From contig JAKSPL010000001.1 in assembly GCA_024404815.1 (NCBI GenBank), forward strand, positions 62,001 through 126,000: DNA of 64,000 nucleotides. Direction: 5' to 3'. The notes below the pieces were generated by a model that saw only the letters and a list, made by a program, of their open reading frames with translations, did not search any database and had not been told where the DNA came from. Below, piece by piece: positions 17,080 to 26,421 of the stretch (the first letter of the stretch is position 1; every line of letters begins with the position of its first letter). This DNA comes from Oscillospiraceae bacterium. GTDB lineage: Bacteria; Bacillota; Clostridia; Oscillospirales; Ruminococcaceae. The translations under genes and the position numbers were made by a program.

Positions 17080-19137
17080 TCATCTCTCCTTTACAAATTC
17101 CGAATGCAGCGTGGTCTTGCCGATTATACCATCAAACAGATACAGCAGTCCGGGCAGCACAAACAGTACGATCATCAAAGAACAAAGTGTTCCCCGTCCG
17201 ATAAACAGTCCAAGCTGTGCAAGCAGTCCGTGTGTGGATATAAAGCCCATCAGGAATCCGACAACGATCATAACGCTGCTGGATGCAATGAGAGATACCA
17301 CACAGGAAGAAAGCATTTGCCGCACTGCTTCCTTTTTTCCGTATTCCTTTCGCAGTCCGAGATAACGGTCTGTAAACAGGATCGCATAGTCCACCGTTGC
17401 GCCAAGCTGAATCGAACTGACGATCAGATAGGATATGTAGAAAATCGTGGTGTCCATAAAATACGGGAACGACATATTGACCCAGATCGCCGTTTCGATA
17501 CTTAGTACGAGAATAAACGGCAAGGACAAGGATTTCATCGTCAGCAGCAATACAATAAATACCGCTGCAATGGCGATCAGATTGACTTTCAGCATATCGC
17601 CTGTGACCGTTTTCATCAGGTCATATGTAGTCACACCCTGCCCTGCCAGATGATATGTGTCATAGAATTCTGCCGCCGTACTGCGAATCTCCTCCACAAG
17701 CGCAAACGTATCCGCGCCCTCATATTCGGTATCCAGATTCAGTACCAAACGCGAATAATTCTCCGACACAAGTTTCGACAGCGTTTCCTCGTCCAGATAC
17801 TGCTCAGGGATTTCAACGCCGACTGTATCGACATATGACAGCACGGATGAAACCTGCGGCAATACCTGAATCTTATCGGAGAGCTTTTTCATGGTCACAT
17901 TGTCACCTTTCGGCACCATCAGGACATAAGTATCGCTTTTGCCGTAGACTGCCTCTACTGCCTCAGTATCACGGCCGTACTCCGTTCCCTTTCCGAAAAT
18001 ATACGATGCACCATAATAGTAGCTGTTCGCATTTGACGCAAGGTATGACGGTATCATAATGACGGCAAATATGACGGCAAGCGGTATCATCACCTTTGTG
18101 ACCATACGTGCAAAACCGTCAAATTTCGGGACAAACGGACGGTGGACCGTTTTGTCCATCAGCCGATAGGTCAGCAAAACAAGATTCGGCATCAGCACAA
18201 ACACAGAGATCAGACTGATCGCCACACCTTTTGCAAGTACCAAACCCATATCAGGACCGATGCGGAATCGCATCAGACAAAGTGCCGCAAAACCGATAAC
18301 GGTTGTCAGACCGCTCGCCAGAATGGACGGTGTCGATTTGCAGAGTGCTTCTATCATCGCCTCATGCACATCGGACGTTTCCTTGCGGCATTGCTCAAAA
18401 CGGTGTATGAGAAATACAGAATAGTCCAGCGACACCGCAATTTGCAATGTCGGTGCGGCGGCATTCGATACAAACGATATTGTCCCGAACAGCAGATTCG
18501 TTCCCATATTGATCACGATCGCCGCACCAAATCCAAGCATGATAACCAACGGTTCCACCCATGAATTTGTGGTCATGATCAGAATGAATATAACAAATAT
18601 GACCGTACAGACCGCAATCACCGATACTTCTTCCAAAGTGTTTTTCGTTGCGGCGGCAGTCGATGCGGCTGTTCCCGTGATCGCATTGTCTTCCCCGATG
18701 ATCTCACGGATCTCGCCAACAGCCTCCGTCACATTCTCCTCCGCGATCGTGACGCTGTATAATGCCGCGCCATCCTTGAAATAGTCATCTACAAGCGTGC
18801 GGTCAAGCGTTTCAAGCGGCTGATAAATGTCACAGCTATCGTCCAGCCATGTGATGTCTGTCACGCCCTCCACCGCGGCGATTTTCTCCTTGTAGTCAAG
18901 TGCCTGCGGCAAGGTCAGGTCTTTCACCATGACACGCGCATTCGGGATTCCGCCTGTATACTCCCCGCTCATGACATCTATCGCCACGGTTGACGGACTT
19001 TCCGATGGCAGATAGTCCGCAATGTCATAATTCACACCGACAAACGGCATCATGATTCCGCATAGAACGGAAAACAGCAGAAAAATCATGACAACGAGTT
19101 TCGGTTTTGCTGTGATAATGCTGTAAAACTTTTTCAT
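17080..19137 (-). CDS. RND/MMPL-family transporter
   Basis: A 685-residue membrane protein starting MKKFYSIITAKPKLVV. It has the MMPL layout: one N-terminal helix, an extracytoplasmic domain (~40-190), a block of about five helices with AVSLDYSVFLIHRFEQ, a second extracytoplasmic domain (~370-520), and a final helix block with GATVDYAILFTDRYLG. Both [GAS]xDYxxFL-type proton-relay motifs are present. Such pumps export lipids, peptides or drugs in Gram-positives. It is divergently transcribed from the TetR gene, so repression by that regulator is likely. The YhgE-like gene follows within 2 bp. Confidence 0.9.
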   Translation of the reverse strand: MKKFYSIITAKPKLVVMIFLLFSVLCGIMMPFVGVNYDIADYLPSESPSTVAIDVMSGEYTGGIPNARVMVKDLTLPQALDYKEKIAAVEGVTDITWLDDSCDIYQPLETLDRTLVDDYFKDGAALYSVTIAEENVTEAVGEIREIIGEDNAITGTAASTAAATKNTLEEVSVIAVCTVIFVIFILIMTTNSWVEPLVIMLGFGAAIVINMGTNLLFGTISFVSNAAAPTLQIAVSLDYSVFLIHRFEQCRKETSDVHEAMIEALCKSTPSILASGLTTVIGFAALCLMRFRIGPDMGLVLAKGVAISLISVFVLMPNLVLLTYRLMDKTVHRPFVPKFDGFARMVTKVMIPLAVIFAVIMIPSYLASNANSYYYGASYIFGKGTEYGRDTEAVEAVYGKSDTYVLMVPKGDNVTMKKLSDKIQVLPQVSSVLSYVDTVGVEIPEQYLDEETLSKLVSENYSRLVLNLDTEYEGADTFALVEEIRSTAAEFYDTYHLAGQGVTTYDLMKTVTGDMLKVNLIAIAAVFIVLLLTMKSLSLPFILVLSIETAIWVNMSFPYFMDTTIFYISYLIVSSIQLGATVDYAILFTDRYLGLRKEYGKKEAVRQMLSSCVVSLIASSSVMIVVGFLMGFISTHGLLAQLGLFIGRGTLCSLMIVLFVLPGLLYLFDGIIGKTTLHSEFVKER

Positions 19138-19156
19138 TTCTTCGCCTCCATCCAAC

Positions 19157-19185
19157 ATCTTATCACAGCCCCAAATACTTTGCAA
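19157..19185 (-). promoter_or_regulatory. Promoter of the MMPL operon
   Basis: TTGCAA, a 17-bp spacer and TAAGAT, on the minus strand between the tetR operator and the MMPL start. Confidence 0.65.
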
Positions 19186-19209
19186 CGGATAAATACACCT
19201 AGATGTGTG

Positions 19210-19254
19210 AAATTCGGACAGATATGTAAATTTGATGGTCAGATGTCCGAAATT
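19210..19254. promoter_or_regulatory. Probable TetR operator (inverted repeat)
   Basis: The arms AAATTCGGACA and TGTCCGAAATT are 11 bp each, with centres 34 bp apart. They sit between the two divergent promoters. A further related half site (TCAGATGTCC) lies beside the right arm. The position suggests that the TetR product represses both genes. Confidence 0.55.
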
Positions 19255-19257
19255 GAC

Positions 19258-19286
19258 TTGCCAAAAGTCCTGTTTTGTGATATACT
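19258..19286 (+). promoter_or_regulatory. Promoter of the tetR-like gene
   Basis: TTGCCA, a 17-bp spacer and TATACT, ending 20 bp before the ATG and directly beside the operator arm. Confidence 0.65.
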
Positions 19287-19305
19287 TGTCATAAGAGGTG
19301 ATATT

Positions 19306-19902
19306 ATGCCCTATGCCGTGACCAGCAATAATACCAAGAAAACACTTGCGGATGCGCTGAAAATCCTGCTCGAAAAAAAGCCGCTTGCGAAAATTACCGT
19401 AAGCGACATTATCCGTGCATTCAGTCTGAACCGCAAAACTTTCTATTCTCATTTTCATGATATCCATGACCTGCTGAAATGGTTGCTCAATCAGGAAGCG
19501 ATCGAACGCATCAAAAGCTTTACCATTGCTATGGAATTCGAAGAAGCTATGGTTTTCCTGCTCAAATACATCGAAGAAAACCGCCATATCCTCAACTGTG
19601 TCTGTGACTCACTCGGAAGCCTTGAAATCAAGCGCGGACTTTACAAGGATTTTGAATTCATCGCTGAAAAAATGCTCTCCGCCGCAGAAAAAGCACAGAA
19701 CGTCAGGCTCTCTGCCGAATACCGCACGTTTCTGGAATCCTTTTTCATCGAGGCTATGGCAGGCAAACTGTTTGAGATCATCCAGAGCAAAGAATCCTGC
19801 GACCGTGAACAGATCATTGAATACGTTTCGTTCACCATTCATGTTTCGCTGGAAGCACTGGTTGCCTCTGCCGTTTCAGCAGGCAAGGCAAACCCCCTTT
19901 AA
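19306..19902 (+). CDS. TetR/AcrR-family transcriptional regulator
   Basis: A 198-residue regulator starting MPYAVTSNNTKKTLADAL, 8 bp after an AGAGGTG site. Residues ~10-55 form the TetR helix-turn-helix; ITVSDIIRAFSLNRKTFYSHF is its recognition part with the usual FYxHF. The C-terminal ligand and dimer domain (~70-190) is like that of DhaS-type regulators. It is divergent from the MMPL-YhgE operon and is its probable repressor, perhaps responding to a pump substrate. Confidence 0.9.
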   Translation: MPYAVTSNNTKKTLADALKILLEKKPLAKITVSDIIRAFSLNRKTFYSHFHDIHDLLKWLLNQEAIERIKSFTIAMEFEEAMVFLLKYIEENRHILNCVCDSLGSLEIKRGLYKDFEFIAEKMLSAAEKAQNVRLSAEYRTFLESFFIEAMAGKLFEIIQSKESCDREQIIEYVSFTIHVSLEALVASAVSAGKANPL

Positions 19903-19940
19903 GCATCCCTCCCCAAGCGGCGAACAAACATCAATACAAA

Positions 19941-19987
19941 ACGGCACGAATGACATTCAAATTGCGCGTCATTCGTGCCGTTCATTT
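19941..19987. terminator. Bidirectional terminator between tetR and the M4 peptidase gene
   Basis: A perfect 14-bp stem (ACGGCACGAATGAC) with a 13-nt loop between convergent genes. T-rich tracts occur on both sides. Confidence 0.85.
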
Positions 19988-20024
19988 TTATACTTTTATT
20001 CAAGTACCGCAAGTGCGGAAAATC

Positions 20025-21161
20025 TTACTCCAGTCCGACCTCGTAAAATGCATCCATAACTGTCAGATAACCGGACATATAGTATCTGCCGCCGTTTGCA
20101 CGGAAGTAATCAAGTGCCGCCGCACAGACCGCCGTTTTGCAGTCCGCAAACGTCGCATTGGATGCTGTTGCAGGGTTCAGATAATCCAGCGATGCAAACC
20201 AGATCTTGCGAAGCGTTTCTGCGGTCAGCCCTTTCTGATACATCAGATATGCCGCATGAGAAATCACAGTCGAGCACTCGCCGGGAGTGACGCTCCGATT
20301 GGATGCCTGCATTTCAGGATAGGTGGTAAAATTGTAATTGTTCGGCAGTTCCGGACAGTTGGTGCGGCTCGGATCTGCTAAATCACGCAGACAGTAGGCT
20401 TTGTTGCCGCGCTGCCGATTCTTGATATAGGAATCTGCTGCAACTTTCCAGTCGGGATTTGTCTGCCGCAGTTCTGCCATAATGTCACTATACGCCTCGC
20501 CAAGTGCCTGCGTTTCCAGATTTCCGTATTCCCAGCCGAAACGGGTGCAGGTAATCATGTGCATATACTCATGCGTCACGATGTCAAGGTCACAGCCCTG
20601 AAAATATGTGGCACTTTCCTTTGCGGTATCCGCAGAACCGATGCCGAACATCAGGACAGGAGAACCGTTCACGGATGTGCATTTTGCTTCTTCCCGTTTA
20701 TCGGTACGGCTGCTGGAACTGATCGCAGCTTCTGAATTGATCGCAGCATATACAGGCTGTGAGGGCGTATAGCCGAGTCCTTTGAAATAGTCGTAGGTAC
20801 GCTCCATATTGGCAAGACAGCAAATACCTGTTTCGTTGTACTCGTAGCTTCCGCCATATGTTCTGAGCACATTGTCGATACGCGGCTGAATGGTCTTAAA
20901 AGGATCATGCGGATCAACCATCGTGTCGATCACCTTGATGCCGCGTGTCGGATCGTAGAGATAGTCCTGCCAGTCGGATCTGGAAACACAGGAATCCACA
21001 TTGATATTTGTTCCCAGCAGCAAATTATATCGGTACTCGTGCTTGGCATTCACCTCGGACGGTACAAAATCCTTCGCCGATACCTGCAATGCCGCAAATG
21101 ATGCGGTCAGCAGGCTTGCAGTCAGGACAGCGCAAATGCGCTTTTGGACTGTATGTTTCAT
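20025..21161 (-). CDS. Secreted M4 (thermolysin-like) metallopeptidase
   Basis: A 378-residue exported protein; signal peptide ~1-30 (AVLTASLLTASFAALQVSA). The zinc site is HEYMH at ~195-199, with the third ligand and helix in GEAYSDIM (~219). A later VISHAAYLMYQ region corresponds to the thermolysin His231 segment. It has no dockerin, unlike the adjacent paralogue. ATG at 21161 is preferred over the preceding GTG because of spacing from GGAAAGGAG. It starts 18 bp after the stop of the preceding gene and is probably the last gene of the operon led by giant dockerin gene B. Confidence 0.88.
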   Translation of the reverse strand: MKHTVQKRICAVLTASLLTASFAALQVSAKDFVPSEVNAKHEYRYNLLLGTNINVDSCVSRSDWQDYLYDPTRGIKVIDTMVDPHDPFKTIQPRIDNVLRTYGGSYEYNETGICCLANMERTYDYFKGLGYTPSQPVYAAINSEAAISSSSRTDKREEAKCTSVNGSPVLMFGIGSADTAKESATYFQGCDLDIVTHEYMHMITCTRFGWEYGNLETQALGEAYSDIMAELRQTNPDWKVAADSYIKNRQRGNKAYCLRDLADPSRTNCPELPNNYNFTTYPEMQASNRSVTPGECSTVISHAAYLMYQKGLTAETLRKIWFASLDYLNPATASNATFADCKTAVCAAALDYFRANGGRYYMSGYLTVMDAFYEVGLE

Positions 21162-21179
21162 CACAATGCTCCTTTCCGA

Positions 21180-23297
21180 TCATTTCAGATAGCCGTAATC
21201 GTAATTCCACGGTGCGGCAACAAAGTTTCTCAGCGCAGAGGTATCTCTTGCGTCTACCACACCGTCACAGTTCATGTCCGCCGCATAATTGCGGTAACGG
21301 GTATTTCTGTAACGAGTGGGAGCTGTGCCGTTGATGACTCTGCCGATCTCCGAAATATCCTGAGAATCCACCATACCGTCACCGTTGACATCGCCCTGCA
21401 TCATCGGACGCTCTACCCATACAAACTCAAAAGATGCGTTATTCTCATTTGTGAATGTGTAAGCGGCATTGCGGTGCATGGTCATGGTGTGTCCCCATTG
21501 GATCTCGCAGTAGCCGGAAGAATTGCAGTCTGCATAGGTGAAGGTGTCACCATTCACGGATGTGATGAAAATGCTGTGTTCGGATGTCGCATGACCGCGG
21601 GAGTAGCACTGTACACGGAGATGGTCGCCGATCTTCGGCTGATAATTCTGCAAATCATACAGCTGCAAATACTTAGTGGTTCCGAAATAATCATATTGCA
21701 GTTTCTTCGCAAAGCCTGCACATTCATAGTACGGCTCCTCGTAGGCAACATTGCACTGATCCATATATCCGCTGAAAAATGTCGTATTGATGGTCACATA
21801 GTTGCTCTTGAATCCGTCATGAGAACCGTCAGGGAACGAAATATTTACGGATTCATCCGGCGCATTCGGATACCCGTTCATGACGATCCAGCTTTCGTCC
21901 TCTGTCAGATATGCCTGTTTCTTGCTCGCCCACTTCATCGCATACAGATTTGTCTGGGCATTCTTTTGTGTCATTGCGGTATAGAGCATTGCACGTAATT
22001 CCCGATAGTCATTCTGATCTACACGGTTGTCATAGTTGACATCCGCAGAACCGAACTGACGGCAATAATTGATGTTGAACCAGTATCTGTTATTCAGGTA
22101 ATCATCCAGCATTTTGAGGTCTTTTGCATCGACCAGACCGTCATCATTGACATCGCCGCGAATATAGATCTGTGCCTGGTCAAATGCGTCCTTGATAATC
22201 CGCAGACAAGTCGCCTGACGGGACAGATCAATCGCATCCAGCGCGGCGATCACTGCCTTGCGGCAGTCGGAAAACGTCGCAAATCTGGTTTCTTCGGTCA
22301 TATCCTTGATCTTATCCATCGAACGGTACCAGATCGTTTTCATTTCCGACTCTGTAATGCCCATCTGCATCATCAGATACGCGGCGTGGGAAATGAGTGT
22401 GGAACCTGCCGCCGCATAGCTGTGGTCATAGGCATTCTGATTGGCGGAGAGATTTTTCAGACTGCCGTCCGCATTGTAGAACGCTGCACGCAAAGCAGGA
22501 TAAGTCGAGTAGAAATTGTTGTTCAGGAACCGAATATTTCCGTTGGAATCCTGATACGGTGTCTGTGTGCCGAACGGATTTGCCAGATCGCGCTGACAAT
22601 ACCGGTTGGTATTATTTTTGATGTTGTAGAGGTATTGGTCTGTTGCGATTTTCCAGTCTCTTGTCGGATCGGCCAGTTCACCCATAATGTCGCTGTACGC
22701 TTCTGCAAGGCAGAAAGTTTCCCCTGCCATGCCGCCGTCCCAGCCAAGCTTATAACCTGTCACAAGATGCGTAAATTCGTGTGTAATGGTGTCAACATCG
22801 GTTGCCCAGTTCTGTGTCGTTACCTTATCGCCGACGCCGATTTTAATGGCATTGACATCTGCACTCGCACTATTCGGATTGCTTCTGCTGCTGAGATTTG
22901 TTTCCAGTTTCAAATACAGCGGAAGGGATGTGCCGCTGTATCCGGACCATCCGAGACTGTCATAGAAATCCCACGCAGTCGCTGCATTTTTCATCATCAG
23001 CGTGTAGTCGTACCAATAGGTCTGACCATCCGAAGAATTGACCTCCATCGGCATATTGCCGTTTGCGATCAGAATATTGCGCTTGCAGTCGTAGTAGTAA
23101 TCCTTGCCGTCTTTTCTTCCCAGATTGACCGAAAAACGCTGCATATTCTTCGGCGCGAGCGGGTTGTAGGAAACCGAAACGGTAAGCGGTGTATAGTTTC
23201 CATCGACCGCGCTGCCTGTCAGACAGAGGGACTGCGCCGCCGCGATCATGGCAATCGAAGCGGCAAGGATTCGGATGTGTTTGTTTCTTGCTTTCAT
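21180..23297 (-). CDS. M4 metallopeptidase with two dockerins and an internal Cys/His (CHAP or NlpC-like) domain
   Basis: A 705-residue protein starting MKARNKHIRILAAS after AGGAGGT, with signal peptide ~1-30. Residues ~95-370 are an M4 peptidase: HEFTH at 173-177 and CLAEAYSDIM at ~196-205. A first dockerin lies at ~380-445 (GDVNDDGLVDAKDL, ADVNYDNRVDQNDY). Residues ~460-630 hold a second apparent catalytic domain with ECAGFAKKL (Cys ~525), GDHLRVQCYSRGHA, and HSIFITSVNGDTF (His ~572). This is the pattern of CHAP/NlpC-P60 amidases. A second dockerin closes the protein (~635-705; GDVNGDGMVDSQDI). Two dockerins flanking a second hydrolase are unusual. The cysteine domain assignment is tentative. 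Confidence 0.83.
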   Translation of the reverse strand: MKARNKHIRILAASIAMIAAAQSLCLTGSAVDGNYTPLTVSVSYNPLAPKNMQRFSVNLGRKDGKDYYYDCKRNILIANGNMPMEVNSSDGQTYWYDYTLMMKNAATAWDFYDSLGWSGYSGTSLPLYLKLETNLSSRSNPNSASADVNAIKIGVGDKVTTQNWATDVDTITHEFTHLVTGYKLGWDGGMAGETFCLAEAYSDIMGELADPTRDWKIATDQYLYNIKNNTNRYCQRDLANPFGTQTPYQDSNGNIRFLNNNFYSTYPALRAAFYNADGSLKNLSANQNAYDHSYAAAGSTLISHAAYLMMQMGITESEMKTIWYRSMDKIKDMTEETRFATFSDCRKAVIAALDAIDLSRQATCLRIIKDAFDQAQIYIRGDVNDDGLVDAKDLKMLDDYLNNRYWFNINYCRQFGSADVNYDNRVDQNDYRELRAMLYTAMTQKNAQTNLYAMKWASKKQAYLTEDESWIVMNGYPNAPDESVNISFPDGSHDGFKSNYVTINTTFFSGYMDQCNVAYEEPYYECAGFAKKLQYDYFGTTKYLQLYDLQNYQPKIGDHLRVQCYSRGHATSEHSIFITSVNGDTFTYADCNSSGYCEIQWGHTMTMHRNAAYTFTNENNASFEFVWVERPMMQGDVNGDGMVDSQDISEIGRVINGTAPTRYRNTRYRNYAADMNCDGVVDARDTSALRNFVAAPWNYDYGYLK

Positions 23298-23372
23298 AGT
23301 AACCTCCTGAAAATTATATATATTTGTCTGCATTCCGCAGAGAGAAAACACAATCAATCGAAGAAGCGGTAT

Positions 23373-26312
23373 TTACTGATTCGCCTGCTGCAAGATCTGC
23401 TGTTTCATCAAGGTCAGGTCGAGAACATTGACCGTATCGTCATGGTTGAAGTCTGCCGCTTCCATTGCTTCTTCGCTGAGTTCCGACTCGCCTGTGAGAA
23501 TCTCCGTAAGAGATACAGCATCTTCCTTGCTCAGCTCACCATCGCCGTCCAGATCGCCGTAGACAGGTGCAGGCGGTGCAGGATGCTTCTCAGGAACAAT
23601 GTCAAAATGCAGCGTAATTTCGCCCTCGTAGTAACCGATACCCTGTATGGTCACCGTGGCAGTACCGACCTCCGTCGTATCTTCGTAGGTCACGATATAA
23701 TCAACGTCCGGTTCCAGAACGCGGCCTTTCGACGTTGTCACGCTGACCGACGGATTCTGCGCAGAACCGGAATACTCTGCCTCACCTGTTTCCGCCAGTT
23801 TCTCATCCTCAAAAACTGCCTGATATTCGGACAGGTCGATCAGCGGAATGTTGTAATACTTTTCGATGCCGCCTGTGTAGTTCTGTGCCTGTGCATGAAT
23901 GGCAAAATCAATGTAATCCAGATGCAGGCAGTCCTCATCAAAGATAAATGCACCCTTGATATAGTAATCTTCCGGCTGGATCCGATAACCCTGCTTGTCA
24001 TAGAATTTCAGCGTCGGTCTTGCCGCATCGTACAAATTGGTTTCAGGTGCTTCCACATCCATCTGTCCCGGTGTAATGATACAGGTTGCATCACCAAGAC
24101 TCTGCGGTGTGATCGTGAACGGGACAAACATCGTACCCGTCAGCTTGTCGCTGTCCGCTGTCGCGGTCACGATCGCAGTTGCCGTTCCCGCATTGACATT
24201 GTTGATATAGCGGACGGTGAAATCGGTACCTGCGGTCAGCGTGGTTTCTTCGCCTGTTTCGGGATCTGTCAGCGTCAGAGATACGTTCGGTTTCCGCTCG
24301 GAATGGTTGTATTCCAAAGAATCCTGACTCAGAACAGGTGTCACCGCAGAACCGTCTTTTGCGGCGAATTTCTGAATCACTTCCGTTTTGGTATATCCGC
24401 ACTTAGTACATTCCCAATGGATGTATCCGTCTTTTTCATCGGTCGGCTCTACGATCTCAGGGACAGCATAGTGATGTCCTGTGGTAAAGGTAAAGGTTTC
24501 CGTTAGTGACGGATTATAAACAGGATGAATCGAAATTGTAAAGGTCTTGTTTTCATCTTCGAAATCATTGACCTGATAGATAGGATTGCCGTAGAAATCG
24601 TTATCCGTCACAACCTGAATCGCATCCGCGCCGTCCACGATTTCCGAAACACATTGCTTGTCTGTCTGATTCAGTCCTGACGGGGACATTGATGAGATAT
24701 ACATAGAGATCTGTTCGCCTGCATCCAGCTGTGTGGTCTGCGGATCCACATAGTTCCATGTACTCAGCATACCCGATGATACTTTGCGGTACGGAAGTAC
24801 CCTCATCGCTGTCGGTACGGTATGGTCTACAACATCGCCGCACTTGGAACAGGTATCATGCAGAATTCCGTTTTCATCAGGTTCTTCATCCAGATGATAG
24901 TCATGTCCGCCGTAATAGACCACAGAATCGTGCTTGGACGGATCGGTAACGTCAATGCTGTGGAATGTCACATTCGCATCTGCCCAGGTATACCAGTACA
25001 GCTTCGAATTGCTGCACACAGGTTCACAGTCAGAAATCTCACCCTCCATCGAATAGGTTTCGCTGATCGGCGCACCTGTATTGTCCAGAACGACATAGTA
25101 AACCGTTTTGTCCTGCTGCCAGAGAAGCATGAACGAATCGTTGCCAATGGGTGTCAGGTGCGGATTGTGTGCAGTCGCTTCCCCTTCCGCATAATCGGTG
25201 ATCTGATACTGCTGAACATTGGCATTGTCAAGATCGTCTTTCGGAACAGCAGATACAACAATGTTTCGTGTATACGCATACAAGCTGCCTGTCCGATCAA
25301 AATAGTTGGTCGCACAGTCCTCCCAGTTGTCCTGATCAATCGTGTTCAGCGCAGCAAGATAGTGGGTGCTGCTCTGTTCAAAACCGCCGACTGCAACACC
25401 TGTATAGTTCACATAGCTCATATCATTTCGATACTTGGCGTCCATCTCGCCGTACGTAAACATATCGACTTCTGTACAGCGGGTAGAGTAATCAGGCTTA
25501 AATTTTCCTGTGGTATAGTCTGTATTGTACTTGTTCAGGACAACCGACCGCGGATAGCAGTCACCGTGGTCAAGCGCGACCAGCTGTGTACCGTCCATCA
25601 GAATGAACTGGTTGAACGAATGGCTGACATAGCCAACGCCAAGACTCGATACAGCACAGGAATCATCTGTGATTTCCATAGTATCCATGTCAAATTCAAT
25701 GGTCACATTGGCCTGATGTCCCTGATATGCGTTGCCGTTGAACATTTCGTGGCTGGTGCGGACAACAAGATATTTTCCGTCATCCACACAGCGCGCACAG
25801 CCTGCATCAAACGGTATTGCAGTATTTGCGCCGCAAAGCTGGTCATGTCCGACAAGCTCCCAGTCTGTTGTATATTTTGCAATGTCAAAGACTGCCACAT
25901 CGGCTTTCTCGTTGACATTTTTCTGTCCTGTGACCAGATAGTAGTATCCGTCAGAAGCTTCGTAGAAACAGCCGAAAACCGGCAGTACCATGGGAACATT
26001 TTTCCGTTCCAGCAAATCGAAATCCGCATCGTAGTATTCGACCAGAACCGTTTGTCCGAGTCCCGATACCTCACCCTGTACGCGCATCCATCTGCCGTCC
26101 GCAAGCGCAACCAGCGCAGAAGCGTTTGTCTTGGCTGAGTTAAGCGAAGTAAAATAGTTGTAGTTCTGCCTGCCGATGTTCGTACCGCTGTAATACGTGC
26201 AATGCAGACTGTCTGCGCTGTCGCCTGCGTGAATTCTCTGACTGTACTGCATCCCGATACAGTTTGCCGTCAGCACAGCCGCTATGAAAGCCGCAATCCT
26301 TTTTTGTTTCAT
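23373..26312 (-). CDS. Giant secreted dockerin protein, paralogue B
   Basis: A 979-residue protein starting MKQKRIAAFIAAVLTANC after GGAGGG, with signal peptide ~1-29. It follows paralogue A module by module. The N-terminal beta-rich half has SLHCTYYSGTNIGRQNYN and VFDIAKYTTDWELVGHDQL. Next come Cys-pair elements (DTCSKCGDVVDHTVP and WECTKCGYTKTE), then Ig/MBG-like repeats, and a C-terminal dockerin (GDLDGDGELSKEDA, ADFNHDDTVNVLDL). It is first in an apparent operon with the two M4 peptidases; the gap to the next gene is 75 bp without a clear terminator. The function is unknown; a substrate-binding or adhesion role is an inference. Confidence 0.85.
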   Translation of the reverse strand: MKQKRIAAFIAAVLTANCIGMQYSQRIHAGDSADSLHCTYYSGTNIGRQNYNYFTSLNSAKTNASALVALADGRWMRVQGEVSGLGQTVLVEYYDADFDLLERKNVPMVLPVFGCFYEASDGYYYLVTGQKNVNEKADVAVFDIAKYTTDWELVGHDQLCGANTAIPFDAGCARCVDDGKYLVVRTSHEMFNGNAYQGHQANVTIEFDMDTMEITDDSCAVSSLGVGYVSHSFNQFILMDGTQLVALDHGDCYPRSVVLNKYNTDYTTGKFKPDYSTRCTEVDMFTYGEMDAKYRNDMSYVNYTGVAVGGFEQSSTHYLAALNTIDQDNWEDCATNYFDRTGSLYAYTRNIVVSAVPKDDLDNANVQQYQITDYAEGEATAHNPHLTPIGNDSFMLLWQQDKTVYYVVLDNTGAPISETYSMEGEISDCEPVCSNSKLYWYTWADANVTFHSIDVTDPSKHDSVVYYGGHDYHLDEEPDENGILHDTCSKCGDVVDHTVPTAMRVLPYRKVSSGMLSTWNYVDPQTTQLDAGEQISMYISSMSPSGLNQTDKQCVSEIVDGADAIQVVTDNDFYGNPIYQVNDFEDENKTFTISIHPVYNPSLTETFTFTTGHHYAVPEIVEPTDEKDGYIHWECTKCGYTKTEVIQKFAAKDGSAVTPVLSQDSLEYNHSERKPNVSLTLTDPETGEETTLTAGTDFTVRYINNVNAGTATAIVTATADSDKLTGTMFVPFTITPQSLGDATCIITPGQMDVEAPETNLYDAARPTLKFYDKQGYRIQPEDYYIKGAFIFDEDCLHLDYIDFAIHAQAQNYTGGIEKYYNIPLIDLSEYQAVFEDEKLAETGEAEYSGSAQNPSVSVTTSKGRVLEPDVDYIVTYEDTTEVGTATVTIQGIGYYEGEITLHFDIVPEKHPAPPAPVYGDLDGDGELSKEDAVSLTEILTGESELSEEAMEAADFNHDDTVNVLDLTLMKQQILQQANQ

Positions 26313-26384
26313 ATGATCCCTCCGAATGATTTCCTGTTTTGATATCCTTTTCCATCGTGGCGGAGAGAAAGTTCCGCCTGATAT

Positions 26385-26413
26385 AGTATAACATATGTTG
26401 CATCAATTTACAA
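26385..26413 (-). promoter_or_regulatory. Promoter of giant dockerin gene B
   Basis: TTGTAA, a 17-bp spacer and TATACT. It is the same design as the promoter of paralogue A, with a poor -35 box and the array 8 bp upstream. Confidence 0.7.
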
Positions 26414-26421
26414 TAGATTAC

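Noticed and set aside
22386..24506. Plus-strand open frame of ~706 codons
   Set aside because: Antisense to the M4-dockerin and giant dockerin genes, crosses their gene boundary, and shows no recognisable protein features.
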